Shown: piece by piece, positions 26,991-35,841 of the stretch
How positions within the stretch are numbered: position 1 is the stretch's first letter
Layout: every line of letters starts with the position of its first letter
The notes under the pieces: generated by a model
The model's database searches: none
Told to the model about the DNA's origin: nothing
Seen by the model: only the letters and a program-made list of their open reading frames with translations
From: JACKAQ01 sp020634975 [NCBI: Calditrichia bacterium]
GTDB taxonomy: Bacteria; Calditrichota; Calditrichia; RBG-13-44-9
Reading direction: 5' to 3'
Assembly (NCBI GenBank): GCA_020634975.1
Contig: JACKAQ010000006.1
Location: forward strand, 73,486-137,485
DNA: 64,000 bases
Position numbers and translations under genes: made by a program

Positions 26991-27872
26991 ATGGCGACGC
27001 ATGTCATTCTCAACCCCGCCGCCGGACGTGGTAAAGCCGGAAAATTGCTGGAGCCGTTATCGCGATTGCTGGAAACGGAATTGCCGGGGAGCCGGTTGCA
27101 TGTTACGGCATACGCAGGAAATGCCCGCGAAATTGCAGCAACATTCAAATCCGGTGATCATTTGGTTGTTGCAGTTGGTGGCGACGGCACTATTCACGAA
27201 GTTGTCAATGGCATTGCCGGCGGTTCTGCAATGCTGGGCATTATTCCGGTCGGCACCGGCAACGATTTTGCCCGAATGTTCCATCTCCCCAAAAATCCCG
27301 CCGAAGCTGTGCGAATCCTGAAAGCAGGATTTCTCAAAACAATAGACCTCGGCAAGGTAAATGACACCTATTTTTTGAACGGGATGGGTATTGGATTCGA
27401 TGCGGATGTAGTGGTCGAAAGTCAAAAAATTCGCTATCTCGATGGATTTTCACTATATTTGAGCGCGGTTTTCAGAAAAATTCTGTCGTATCAAAACTAC
27501 GCGATTGATCTCGGAAAAGACGGCACAACCGAACACCGCGACATATTTCTGCTGTCGGTCGGTAACGGGCAGTTTCTCGGTGGTGGATTCCGGTTGCTGC
27601 CAAAAGCAGATTTATCGGACGGATTGCTGGATGTTTGCATGTTGCATGCCCTGCGGCGCAGCGAAATTTTTCGCCATCTGCCGAAGGCAATTAACGGCAC
27701 ACATCTCGGGATTTCACAGGTTGAGTATTATAATATCCGTAAATTGGTGATCGATTGCGAAACTGGCATTCTTGCCCATGTCGATGGCGAATTGTTGGGC
27801 ACCCGGCTCCGGCATTTTGAAATTGAAGTTGTTCCATCGATACTAAATGTGGTTTGCCCGGCGCCGGCTTGA
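26991..27872 (+). CDS. Diacylglycerol kinase-family lipid kinase
   Basis: About 293 residues from the ATG at 26991, which begins MATHVILNPAAGRGKA; an upstream in-frame start lies inside ridA and is unlikely. DAGK catalytic-domain motifs: NPAAGRGKAGK, VGGDGTIHEVVNGI and PVGTGNDFARMF, followed by the C-terminal beta-sandwich (VGNGQFLGGGFRLLPKADLSDGLLD in two overlapping pieces) and VDGELLGTR. Phosphorylates diacylglycerol, sphingoid or related lipids at the inner membrane face; substrate not predictable. Confidence 0.92.
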   Translation: MATHVILNPAAGRGKAGKLLEPLSRLLETELPGSRLHVTAYAGNAREIAATFKSGDHLVVAVGGDGTIHEVVNGIAGGSAMLGIIPVGTGNDFARMFHLPKNPAEAVRILKAGFLKTIDLGKVNDTYFLNGMGIGFDADVVVESQKIRYLDGFSLYLSAVFRKILSYQNYAIDLGKDGTTEHRDIFLLSVGNGQFLGGGFRLLPKADLSDGLLDVCMLHALRRSEIFRHLPKAINGTHLGISQVEYYNIRKLVIDCETGILAHVDGELLGTRLRHFEIEVVPSILNVVCPAPA

Positions 27873-27905
27873 TAAATAATTATAGTTCTAAACTGCTGAT
27901 ATTTA

Positions 27906-28430
27906 ATGATTTACAAAATATTTAGATTTCGAAAAACAGAACAGGGCAGGGGAGTGTTATTACATTCGGCTAAAATTTGGTTATTGCTTTGCCTGCTCTC
28001 GTTTATTGGATTGCATGCTCAAAATGCAAGCCCAAGCCGTTCAACCAGCGACATTGACACAACTCGATTGTTCTCCGATAAGCCTTTGAAATCGCCGATG
28101 GGCGCAACGCTTCGTTCGGCAGTTTTGCCCGGATGGGGGCAGCTTTACAACGAAAAACCGGTCAAAAGCATTTTTGTTGCCGCATTAAACGGCTATCTGA
28201 TTTATCAAATCGTTGACAATAATCGCAAATATGAACGCACCGGCAACACTACTTTTCGAGACCGCCGGGGCACCAATAGCTGGTATTTTGGGCTGACATA
28301 TCTGTTAACTTTGGTAGATGCGTATGTGGATGCCTATTTGTTCGGGTTCGAGAAAACAATGGATATCGGTATCGGGACGCCGGAGAATGGCGAAAATCAA
28401 TTGCAACTTATGTTTCGCTGGCAATTTTAG
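27906..28430 (+). CDS. DUF5683-family membrane protein
   Basis: 174 residues. An N-terminal hydrophobic segment (about 20-38, LLLCLLSFIGLHA) looks like a signal, then the DUF5683 core: SPMGATLRSAVLPGWGQLYN, followed by FVAALNGYLIYQIV and GLTYLLTLVDAYVDAYLFGF. The GWGQLYN element is common in small FCB-group envelope proteins of unknown role. The next gene starts 15 bp downstream. Function unknown. Confidence 0.8.
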   Translation: MIYKIFRFRKTEQGRGVLLHSAKIWLLLCLLSFIGLHAQNASPSRSTSDIDTTRLFSDKPLKSPMGATLRSAVLPGWGQLYNEKPVKSIFVAALNGYLIYQIVDNNRKYERTGNTTFRDRRGTNSWYFGLTYLLTLVDAYVDAYLFGFEKTMDIGIGTPENGENQLQLMFRWQF

Positions 28431-28445
28431 AGGGATAATCAAATT

Positions 28446-29849
28446 TTGAGCGAAATTTTTATTTATCTGGCGATCGCCTATGCCATTAGCGGCGTGGTGT
28501 TGAGCCTGACGCGACGAATGAAACTGGCAGATTTTGTGGCATATTTAGTCAGTGGATTTATTTTGGGCGGGGTTTTGCTCAGCTGGCAAAATTACTCTGC
28601 CGAACCCGGCGCGCCGCCATTTTCCCGCGAATACCGGATTTCCTCAGAAACGCTCACGTTGCTACAGCCTTACCTGCCGGATTCTACCAGCATCAGCATG
28701 ATATCGCATCATCGTGTTACAAATATTGTCGGCGAAAAGCCATTTCTGGATTCGTTGCGATTTTACCTCGATGTGCCGCTCAGCGACAGCCTTTCGTGGC
28801 AGGTGCTGAAAACTGCCCGACAAACGCCGGCAAATCCGGCAACCGGACTGATTACCTTGTTTGCGAGCATTGGCATGTTGTTGTTTATGATGAATTTAGG
28901 TGCAAATTTCGAACTGCGGATGCTGCGCTTCAATTTCGATAGCAGCCTGCTCTGGCAAACCACGATGATGGTGCTTATCAACGCCGCTATCATTGGCAGT
29001 TTCGGATTTTTCCTGCTGTTCAACGGGCAAATCACCCCGACAATTTTGTTGCTGGTCAGCCTGCTAAGCATCAACGCCGGTTCAATTATCGCGTTTCGAT
29101 TCCCGATTCAACCGGGTTGGAAACGTCCGGTTTCCCGGCTGTTGCAAATCACGGCAATTATCGATGTGCTGGCAATTACCGGATACGCATGGGTTGTGCT
29201 GTTGGAAAACTACCGCGAAAATTTCCTCCAAAAAATTTCCGGTGATGTCGGCTATTGGCTGATTTTGATGCTGATTGCCGCAGCTTTTGCATTTACCGGC
29301 GTCACCAAGCGATTGATGAAACCGGTCGGGTTATGGCCTGCGGAACTGGTTGCATTTCTGCGGATCAGCTTAATTCTGCTGTTTATTTACTGCGGATTTC
29401 GCATTAACTTTCCGCTGATCGTGTTGGGATTAGGTTGTGGGCTGTTGCTGAATCTGCTGCTCAGCAGCAACGATTTGTTGTCCAAAAAACGTTTTTTTAG
29501 CGCAGTAATGATCCTTTATCCGCTCCCTTTTATCGAAGTCGGGCGATCGGCTTTTATGATTTTTCAGCAACATATTAGCGGTGTCTGGGTGAATGCGGCG
29601 GTGCTGCTGTTGGGATTCGGCGCAATTGCGGCAGTGGTTGGCGTATTTTGGTTGTCACAAAAATTGTATCCAGTGATGATGGCGTTGGGTGTCTTTCCGC
29701 GCGGCGAAATTGCAACGCTTATTCTCTGGCAATTTTGGGAATTGAACCTCATCTCCCGTAGTGCCTTCGCCAGCGGATTTGTCGCGATTGTTTTGAGCAG
29801 TGTTATCGGAATTATCGCTGCACGCTTTTTAATGAAACCGGAATCTTGA
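28446..29849 (+). CDS. CPA2-like cation/proton antiporter-type membrane protein
   Basis: 467 residues, roughly 11-12 membrane helices. The TTG at 28446 is chosen: GAGGG lies 11 nt upstream and it yields a full first helix (EIFIYLAIAYAISGVVL), while the nearest ATG would truncate it. KefB/NhaP-like features: DFVAYLVSGFILGGVLL and FASIGMLLFMMNLGANFELR. A single Asp in ITAIIDVLAIT stands where CPA2 transporters carry the ion-site acid. Between helices 2 and 3 there is an unusual polar insertion of about 85 residues (about 45-130), probably periplasmic. Ion specificity unknown, and transport activity is inferred. Confidence 0.75.
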   Translation: MSEIFIYLAIAYAISGVVLSLTRRMKLADFVAYLVSGFILGGVLLSWQNYSAEPGAPPFSREYRISSETLTLLQPYLPDSTSISMISHHRVTNIVGEKPFLDSLRFYLDVPLSDSLSWQVLKTARQTPANPATGLITLFASIGMLLFMMNLGANFELRMLRFNFDSSLLWQTTMMVLINAAIIGSFGFFLLFNGQITPTILLLVSLLSINAGSIIAFRFPIQPGWKRPVSRLLQITAIIDVLAITGYAWVVLLENYRENFLQKISGDVGYWLILMLIAAAFAFTGVTKRLMKPVGLWPAELVAFLRISLILLFIYCGFRINFPLIVLGLGCGLLLNLLLSSNDLLSKKRFFSAVMILYPLPFIEVGRSAFMIFQQHISGVWVNAAVLLLGFGAIAAVVGVFWLSQKLYPVMMALGVFPRGEIATLILWQFWELNLISRSAFASGFVAIVLSSVIGIIAARFLMKPES

Positions 29850-29924
29850 TCAAGTTTGTAATTTGTTGAATTTATTGCAAATACATATCAAAAATATAAA
29901 GAAAAAAATAACAGAGGATAGTCA

Positions 29925-30842
29925 ATGTCGATTTGGATTGACAAAATAAAAAAGGGATTTGCCAAAACGAAATCTCAGGTTTTCGACAAAGTGTCGCTGG
30001 CCATTTCCGCCAAAAAGAAAATTGATGACGAATTATTGGAAGAAATCGAAGAAATTTTGATCTCCGGTGATGTGGGTGTCGATGCATCGATGCGCATTTT
30101 GGAAGCGGTAAAACTGCGGGTTCGCAAAGAAAAATTCGAGGACGCTACTGCGCTGTTCGGCATTCTAAAAGATGAGATCGCCAATATTTTCCCCGAAAGC
30201 TCGTTTTCTGAAACCGATTTTCAACAGCATCCATACGTAATTCTGGTGATCGGCGTAAACGGTGTGGGGAAAACCACATCGATCGCCAAAATTGCCCGTC
30301 GATTTCAACAAAACGGCAAAAAAGTGCTGCTGGCAGCGGGCGACACATTTCGCGCAGCGGCTGTGGAACAATTGGAAATTTGGGCAAACCGGCTGCAGGT
30401 GGATATCGTCAAACACGGTTCCGGTGCCGATCCCGCTGCCGTTGCCTTCGATGCGATACAGGCTGCCAAAGCCCGCAAAGCGGATGTGGTGCTGATCGAT
30501 ACCGCCGGGCGTTTGCACACCAAAGCAAACCTGATGGAAGAGCTCAAAAAAGTGCAACGGGTCATCCAAAAAGTAATGCCGGATGCGCCGCATTACCGCC
30601 TGCTGGTGCTCGATGGCAACACCGGACAAAATGCACTCAACCAGGCGCGCGAATTTGTGAACGCTGTCGGCGTTAACGGAATTGTGCTAACAAAGCTGGA
30701 CGGCTCTGCAAAAGGCGGTGCGGTTATCGGCATTGCTCACACGTTGGGCTTGCCGGTGGAATACATCGGTGTTGGCGAAGGCATGGACGATTTGCAGCCA
30801 TTCGACGCAAAATTGTATGCCGATAGCCTGATGGGACAGTAA
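29925..30842 (+). CDS. ftsY: Signal recognition particle receptor FtsY
   Basis: 305 residues: a short NG-type receptor without the long acidic A domain. N domain (about 1-95) then SRP GTPase G domain with P-loop GVNGVGKTTSIAKIA, DTFRAAAVEQL, the DTAGR motif, TKLDGSAKGG and the closing GVGEGMDDLQPFD. It docks ribosome-nascent chain complexes carrying Ffh to SecYEG for co-translational insertion. AGAGGA precedes the ATG. rimO follows after 54 bp. Confidence 0.97.
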   Translation: MSIWIDKIKKGFAKTKSQVFDKVSLAISAKKKIDDELLEEIEEILISGDVGVDASMRILEAVKLRVRKEKFEDATALFGILKDEIANIFPESSFSETDFQQHPYVILVIGVNGVGKTTSIAKIARRFQQNGKKVLLAAGDTFRAAAVEQLEIWANRLQVDIVKHGSGADPAAVAFDAIQAAKARKADVVLIDTAGRLHTKANLMEELKKVQRVIQKVMPDAPHYRLLVLDGNTGQNALNQAREFVNAVGVNGIVLTKLDGSAKGGAVIGIAHTLGLPVEYIGVGEGMDDLQPFDAKLYADSLMGQ

Positions 30843-30896
30843 AATTGCCCTCTTTGGGTAATTGAAAACGTATTTGAAAAAAGGTAAATTGAAGTA

Positions 30897-32231
30897 ATGA
30901 ATAAAAATGGAAGTATAACGGCGGCATCCCGGAAAATACATTTGACCACTCTGGGCTGCTCCAAAAACACATACGATTCGGAAATTCTGCTCGGCCAACT
31001 GAAGGCGCATAACGCCGAAATTGTCGATGACGCCGATAATGCGGATGTCATTATCATCAACACCTGCGGTTTTATCGAGATGGCCAAACAGGAATCCATC
31101 GATGCCATTCTGCAAGCCGAACAGCTCAAAAAGAATAATCCTGACAAAAAAATTGTTGTTTGTGGCTGTCTTTCCCAGCGATACGGCGCGGAGTTGCGAA
31201 GCGAAATGCCCGCGGTGGACGGCTTTTTTGGCGCGGAAGATTTTGATAACGTGCTCAATTTTCTCGATTTTCCCAAAGAGCGATCACCGGAATTTTTATA
31301 CGAACAGCGGTTGCTCACCACGCCGAAGCATTTTGCATATCTCAAAATTTCCGAAGGGTGCAACCACACGTGCGCATTTTGCGCCATTCCGTTAATGCGC
31401 GGACGCCACCGCAGCCGCCCGATTCCCCAATTGGTTGCAGAGGCAGAAATGCTCGCCAAACAGGGCGTAAAAGAGCTGATTATCATTTCGCAGGACACAA
31501 CATTTTACGGATTGGATTTGTATAAATCTCAAAAAATCAGCGAGTTACTGCGGGCGCTGGAAGATGTGGACGGCATCGAGTGGATTCGGTTGCACTACCT
31601 CTATCCCACAACGGTGCAGGATGAGCTGATCGACTGGATGGCGAACAGCCGCAAAATTGTGCCGTATCTGGATATGCCGGTTCAGCACATTACGGACAAC
31701 ATGCTGAAAGTGATGAAACGCGGCGGAAAATCGTATCGGATTCGCCAGATTTTTGAGCAAGCTCGCGAAAAAATTCCCGGTGTTTCGCTGCGAACCACAT
31801 TTATTGTGGGTCATCCCGGTGAAACAGAATCCGATTTCGCAGCGTTAAAAAATTTCATGGAAGAAATGCGATTTGACAGAGCCGGCGTTTTCACCTATTC
31901 GCACGAAGAAAACACCAGCGCATTTGAATTGGACGATCTGCCGGCTGAACTAAAAGAAGAACGCTACGCCGAGCTTATGGCGTTGCAACAAACGATTTCA
32001 CTGGAAAACAATCACAAAAAAACCGGACAGACGCAGCGGGTGTTGATCGATGAGGTTGATTTGCAAAATATGTCTGCAATCGGCAGAACCGCCGGCGATT
32101 CACCGGAAATTGATAACGAAGTTATTATTTCGCCATTGGATCGAGCGATACACGTCGGGCAATTTGTGAACGTCCATATTACGGACGCATCGGAATACGA
32201 ACTTTATGGCGTAATTGAGGAAAACATATGA
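30897..32231 (+). CDS. rimO: Ribosomal protein S12 methylthiotransferase RimO
   Basis: 444 residues. MTTase N-terminal domain (TTLGCSKNTYDSE, NTCGFIEMAKQES, CGCLSQRYG, the three cluster Cys), radical SAM domain with CNHTCAFCAIPLMRGRHRSR, and a C-terminal TRAM domain (about 380-444). The CAIPLMRGRHRSRP sequence and IISQDTTFYGLDLY favour RimO over MiaB. It methylthiolates the conserved Asp of uS12. The final codons overlap the GWxTD gene start by four bases (ATGA). Confidence 0.95.
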   Translation: MNKNGSITAASRKIHLTTLGCSKNTYDSEILLGQLKAHNAEIVDDADNADVIIINTCGFIEMAKQESIDAILQAEQLKKNNPDKKIVVCGCLSQRYGAELRSEMPAVDGFFGAEDFDNVLNFLDFPKERSPEFLYEQRLLTTPKHFAYLKISEGCNHTCAFCAIPLMRGRHRSRPIPQLVAEAEMLAKQGVKELIIISQDTTFYGLDLYKSQKISELLRALEDVDGIEWIRLHYLYPTTVQDELIDWMANSRKIVPYLDMPVQHITDNMLKVMKRGGKSYRIRQIFEQAREKIPGVSLRTTFIVGHPGETESDFAALKNFMEEMRFDRAGVFTYSHEENTSAFELDDLPAELKEERYAELMALQQTISLENNHKKTGQTQRVLIDEVDLQNMSAIGRTAGDSPEIDNEVIISPLDRAIHVGQFVNVHITDASEYELYGVIEENI

Positions 32232-33511
32232 AAACCAGGATCATGTCAGTGATATTGCTGCTGCTGGCAATTTGGGCATCGCCGCTTGCAGCACAATTCA
32301 GCGGCGGTTTGGCTATTGGGGCAGGATTGCCGTATTTTCAGATCCGGGTGATCTCCACGTTCGATAGCGATACCGGCGACCGGCTGGCGCGTATTTATAC
32401 GCAAATCCGCAACGAAAACCTCACGTTCATCAAAAACGATTCCGGATATGTGGCAGAAATCCAGCTCGATATGTTCGTAAATGAAAAAGAAGAAGAGTTT
32501 GCTTTTAGCAAAACCATCAACAAATCTGTATTTGTGGAAAATTACGACGAAACCATTTCCGGTGAAATCAGCAATACATTCATCACCGATATTCCTGTGA
32601 ACGCCGGACGATACGAGGTGCGCGTTACCGCGGTAGACCGCAATAGCAGCAGCCAGTTTAGCCGGAACGCCAAATTTGAAGTTACCGATCCAACGGATAT
32701 GAACCTGCGCGTGACGCTCAGCGATGTGATATTTTTTAACGATTATTCTACCGATGACGCCGGAAAAATCATCGATTATCAACCGGCGATGTCCAACTCT
32801 TTTTCATCGGAGAGCGAATTTATTTACGTCAATTTCAGCACGTACAACAAATATCCCGATGAACCGACCGAAATTCGCTACACCGTCAAAGACGAAAATA
32901 ATATTGTTGTAATGGAGCATTTATACGATCTGGACAGTAAGGAAGCATACGTCGAGCATTTCCTGAAATTGAGCCGCTACTATCTGGATCGCAACCAGTA
33001 TTTGCTGGAATTGACGGTTCACAACGGTGATCAGTGGGTCGTAAAAAACGCCTCGTTTTCATTTTTCTGGCGGTTTTCGCCAACAACTGTTCAGGACCTG
33101 GACCTGGCGCTCCGGCAGATGAAATACATTTCCGAAGATGATTCGATCAAATATTTTTTGAAGAAAAATTACGACGAAAAGAAAGCCTATTTCGACCGGT
33201 TCTGGAACCAGCGCGATCCGGACCCATCGAGTGCCCGGAATGAATTGATGGAAGAATATTTTCGCAGGGTGAACTTTGCCAATGCGAATTTTTCCAGCAC
33301 CAACAATACGGGCTGGCTGAATGATCGCGGCCGGATCTTCATCAAATTTGGTGAACCAGACGACATCGAACGGCATCCATTTGAAGCGGAAACCTATCCG
33401 TATCAGATTTGGCGGTATTATTCTATCCAGAAAGTTTTCCTGTTTATCGACCGCACCGGCTTTGGCGATTATGATTTGCATCCGTCCTATTATTACGTCG
33501 AGTACGACTGA
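32228..33511 (+). CDS. GWxTD domain-containing secreted protein
   Basis: 427 residues. Signal peptide 1-22 (ILLLLAIWASPLAAQ), a beta-sandwich N-terminal half and a C-terminal GWxTD domain: TGWLNDRGRIFIKFGEPDDI with the usual Thr replaced by Asn, then YQIWRYYSIQKVFLFIDRTG. The family is common in Bacteroidota and relatives; I know of no established biochemical role. It is translationally coupled to rimO and ends at a strong terminator, so it is the last gene of the ftsY-rimO unit. Confidence 0.88.
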   Translation: MKTRIMSVILLLLAIWASPLAAQFSGGLAIGAGLPYFQIRVISTFDSDTGDRLARIYTQIRNENLTFIKNDSGYVAEIQLDMFVNEKEEEFAFSKTINKSVFVENYDETISGEISNTFITDIPVNAGRYEVRVTAVDRNSSSQFSRNAKFEVTDPTDMNLRVTLSDVIFFNDYSTDDAGKIIDYQPAMSNSFSSESEFIYVNFSTYNKYPDEPTEIRYTVKDENNIVVMEHLYDLDSKEAYVEHFLKLSRYYLDRNQYLLELTVHNGDQWVVKNASFSFFWRFSPTTVQDLDLALRQMKYISEDDSIKYFLKKNYDEKKAYFDRFWNQRDPDPSSARNELMEEYFRRVNFANANFSSTNNTGWLNDRGRIFIKFGEPDDIERHPFEAETYPYQIWRYYSIQKVFLFIDRTGFGDYDLHPSYYYVEYD

Positions 33512-33551
33512 TTTACAACTTTTTACAACATCTTTTGTTTGTCGTTTTGCA

Positions 33552-33583
33552 ACCCGTTACCCGATTCGTAACGGGTTTTTTTG
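33552..33583 (+). terminator. Intrinsic terminator after the GWxTD gene
   Basis: Perfect 9-bp stem ACCCGTTAC (33552-33560) with GTAACGGGT (33568-33576), 7-nt loop, then a run of T residues. Confidence 0.9.
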
Positions 33584-34234
33584 TGTACGGAAAATGGTGA
33601 TTGAAACACTGCGAGAGCTGTGATTTTACTCCCTTTCTCCGTGAAACATTTTGGACTTAAGATCAGGTTTTCGGCTATATTAGCTGCAATTTACCGATAG
33701 AAATTTCGCCGTAAATAAATTACGGTTCCGCAACGATTATACTACATTCGCGTTGCAAGAATCAACTACACGGGATTCCGGGTCGGTGCGCATAACGTTT
33801 GACTAAAGAGATGTTAGGGAAATAAGATGCGGTAATTAAAGTATTAACAGTTGTTTAGGCGTGTATTTAGCAACAGTGGGAACGTTAGGTGTTTTTGCAA
33901 AAATTTAAAAAACCTTAAAAATATGAAATATATGAGCCGAAGTCAACTTAAGAAATGATTACCAAAGTGAATATTTTTTTTCGTGCCCTAAGTGGTTATT
34001 TACTAAAAAGGTATAAATCCGTTTAACGTGAAACACTCAAAAATTTAAAAATTTTTGTTCCATCCGATTTGTTTTTTTAGGTGGTCTTTTTTTATAATGT
34101 CACGCTTCGAGGCTGGCATTTGGTCTCTGTTGATCCTCTATCGCCGCCTTCACATAATAATTATGATACGGGTTATCCCATACGATGGGAAGGGTATTGG
34201 TTTGTCTAAGGAATTAGCCGCTGTACGGTTGAAT
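33584..34234. other. Long AT-rich region upstream of the DnaA-like gene
   Basis: About 650 bp with no convincing gene. The second half is strongly AT-rich and contains a perfect hairpin, CAAAAATTT (34038-34046) with AAATTTTTG (34049-34057). I looked for TTATCCACA-type DnaA boxes and saw none; TTATCCCAT near 34170 is the nearest resemblance. The frame of the DnaA-like gene is open back to 34055, so part of this may be coding. Likely regulatory leader; origin function is not supported. Confidence 0.45.
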
Positions 34235-35719
34235 ATGCTGGAAAAAAGCAAGGATATGCACGAAAGAACACCGGATGTTCGTTTAGCAGGAAATCCTGCA
34301 CCCAGCCAAAACCAACCGGCCACAATGGAAGGGCTTTGGGCCGAATGCCTGGAGCTGATTGCCAGGGCGCTACCCAAAGGTAAATCCGAACAGACGATGA
34401 ACACCTGGTTCAAGCCGATCCATCCGGTGCAATATGTTGATAACATTTTATATCTCCGGATTGAGTCGCAGTTTTTCGGCGAGTGGCTGGATTCCCATTA
34501 CCGTGCGGTGTTGCTCAACGCGGTGCGATCCGTTTTCGGGGATAATGCCCGGCTCGAATATCAGGTAACTCCCGGTGCCAAAAAGAAATCCGAGCCGGAA
34601 GAAACACCCGTCACAATTTCTGCGGATGAAACATCTGCGCCAAAACCGGAAGCGGTTCGCAAAACGCCCGGCGCTCACCGGCTGGATGCACAATATCGAT
34701 TTGCAAATTTTTTTGCCAATGGCAATAACCGTTTTGCACTGAAAACGGCTGAGCACGTTTCCCGGAACCTCGGTGAGCAGGTGTTTAACCCGCTTTATTT
34801 TCATGGGCAGGTAGGCACCGGCAAAACGCATTTGATTCATGCACTGGGGAATAATTTGTCGGAGAATTACGACAACCGGCGAGTAATTTATCTGACAGCG
34901 GAATCATTCGTTCACGCATACATCACCGCGGTTCAGTCGCAATCGATCAACAAATTTATTTCGGCAATGCGCAGCGTTGATGTGTTGTTGCTCGATAACT
35001 TCCACTTTCTGGCGGGAAAAACCAAATCGCAGGAAGCGCTGATGCTCATTTTGCAGGATCTGTTGCATCGCGGCAGTCAGGTGGTTATCGGATCGAATGT
35101 GCCCCCAAGTTTGCTGCCACAGTTCAATCCATCTTTGGTCGCGTTGGCGCAGGGCGGACTGATTGCCGATTTGCATCATACGGATGTGACCACCCGTGAG
35201 CAAATTGTCCGGCATTATCTTTCGGAAAACGGAATTGATCTCGAGGAAGCTTCGGTTCAATATCTCGCCAAAAATCTGGGAACAAATATTCACCACATGC
35301 GCTCGGTAGTTGTGCGGATTGTCGCCCAAATTTCGCTGATGAAAAAAGCGCTGGGTACAGAAGATATCCGCTACATCGTTTCGCAACTTTGCCCGCAATC
35401 TGAAAACGAGATGTTGCAACCGGGAACATTGAAACGGGCAATTCGCATTCCGGATATCGTCAAAGCCGTATCCGGTTTTTTTGATGTGCCGCTGGAAATG
35501 TTGCAGGGTGTTTCCCGCAAACAGCGGGTGTCCAAAGCCCGGCAAGTGGCGATTTATCTATGCCGCGAACTGACGGACGAATCGCTGAGCACCATCGGCT
35601 ATTATTTTTCCAGCCTGCACCATGCCTCGGTGTTGTATGCCTATAACAAAACCAAATCGGACATCACCGAAAACCCGCGTCTTCGCTCAAATATTGAAAA
35701 AATCCGCGCTTTGCTGTAA
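34235..35719 (+). CDS. Divergent DnaA-family protein with degenerate ATPase and DNA-contact motifs
   Basis: 494 residues from ATG 34235; in-frame starts at 34163, 34256 and 34055 are possible and none has a good Shine-Dalgarno. Domain I (about 31-105: LWAECLELI, TWFKPIHPV), linker (115-145), AAA+ domain (150-390) and DnaA domain IV (400-494: SRKQRVSKARQVAIYLCREL then TDESLSTIG). Walker A GQVGTGKT (191-198) is intact. Walker B is LLLDNFHF (Asn255 for the second acid). The box VII arginine finger segment LRSRFEWGL is LVALAQGGL, the sensor II Arg is His353, and the signature RDHTTV is LHHASV (461-466). Either a regulatory DnaA paralogue or a very divergent initiator. No dnaN or recF lies beside it. 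Confidence 0.85.
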   Translation: MLEKSKDMHERTPDVRLAGNPAPSQNQPATMEGLWAECLELIARALPKGKSEQTMNTWFKPIHPVQYVDNILYLRIESQFFGEWLDSHYRAVLLNAVRSVFGDNARLEYQVTPGAKKKSEPEETPVTISADETSAPKPEAVRKTPGAHRLDAQYRFANFFANGNNRFALKTAEHVSRNLGEQVFNPLYFHGQVGTGKTHLIHALGNNLSENYDNRRVIYLTAESFVHAYITAVQSQSINKFISAMRSVDVLLLDNFHFLAGKTKSQEALMLILQDLLHRGSQVVIGSNVPPSLLPQFNPSLVALAQGGLIADLHHTDVTTREQIVRHYLSENGIDLEEASVQYLAKNLGTNIHHMRSVVVRIVAQISLMKKALGTEDIRYIVSQLCPQSENEMLQPGTLKRAIRIPDIVKAVSGFFDVPLEMLQGVSRKQRVSKARQVAIYLCRELTDESLSTIGYYFSSLHHASVLYAYNKTKSDITENPRLRSNIEKIRALL

Positions 35720-35841
35720 ATTTTCTCGCCGAAACATTTCACTCCAACACAAAATCAAATTGAATTAGGGATATTTTTTGGCTTATCCGGCGTTTATATT
35801 TGCGAAAAATATTGCGGAATTCGCACAAAAGAGGGATAGCA

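Noticed and set aside
33584-34234. Possible replication origin upstream of the DnaA-like gene
   Set aside because: AT-rich, but no TTATCCACA-type boxes and no dnaN/recF neighbours.
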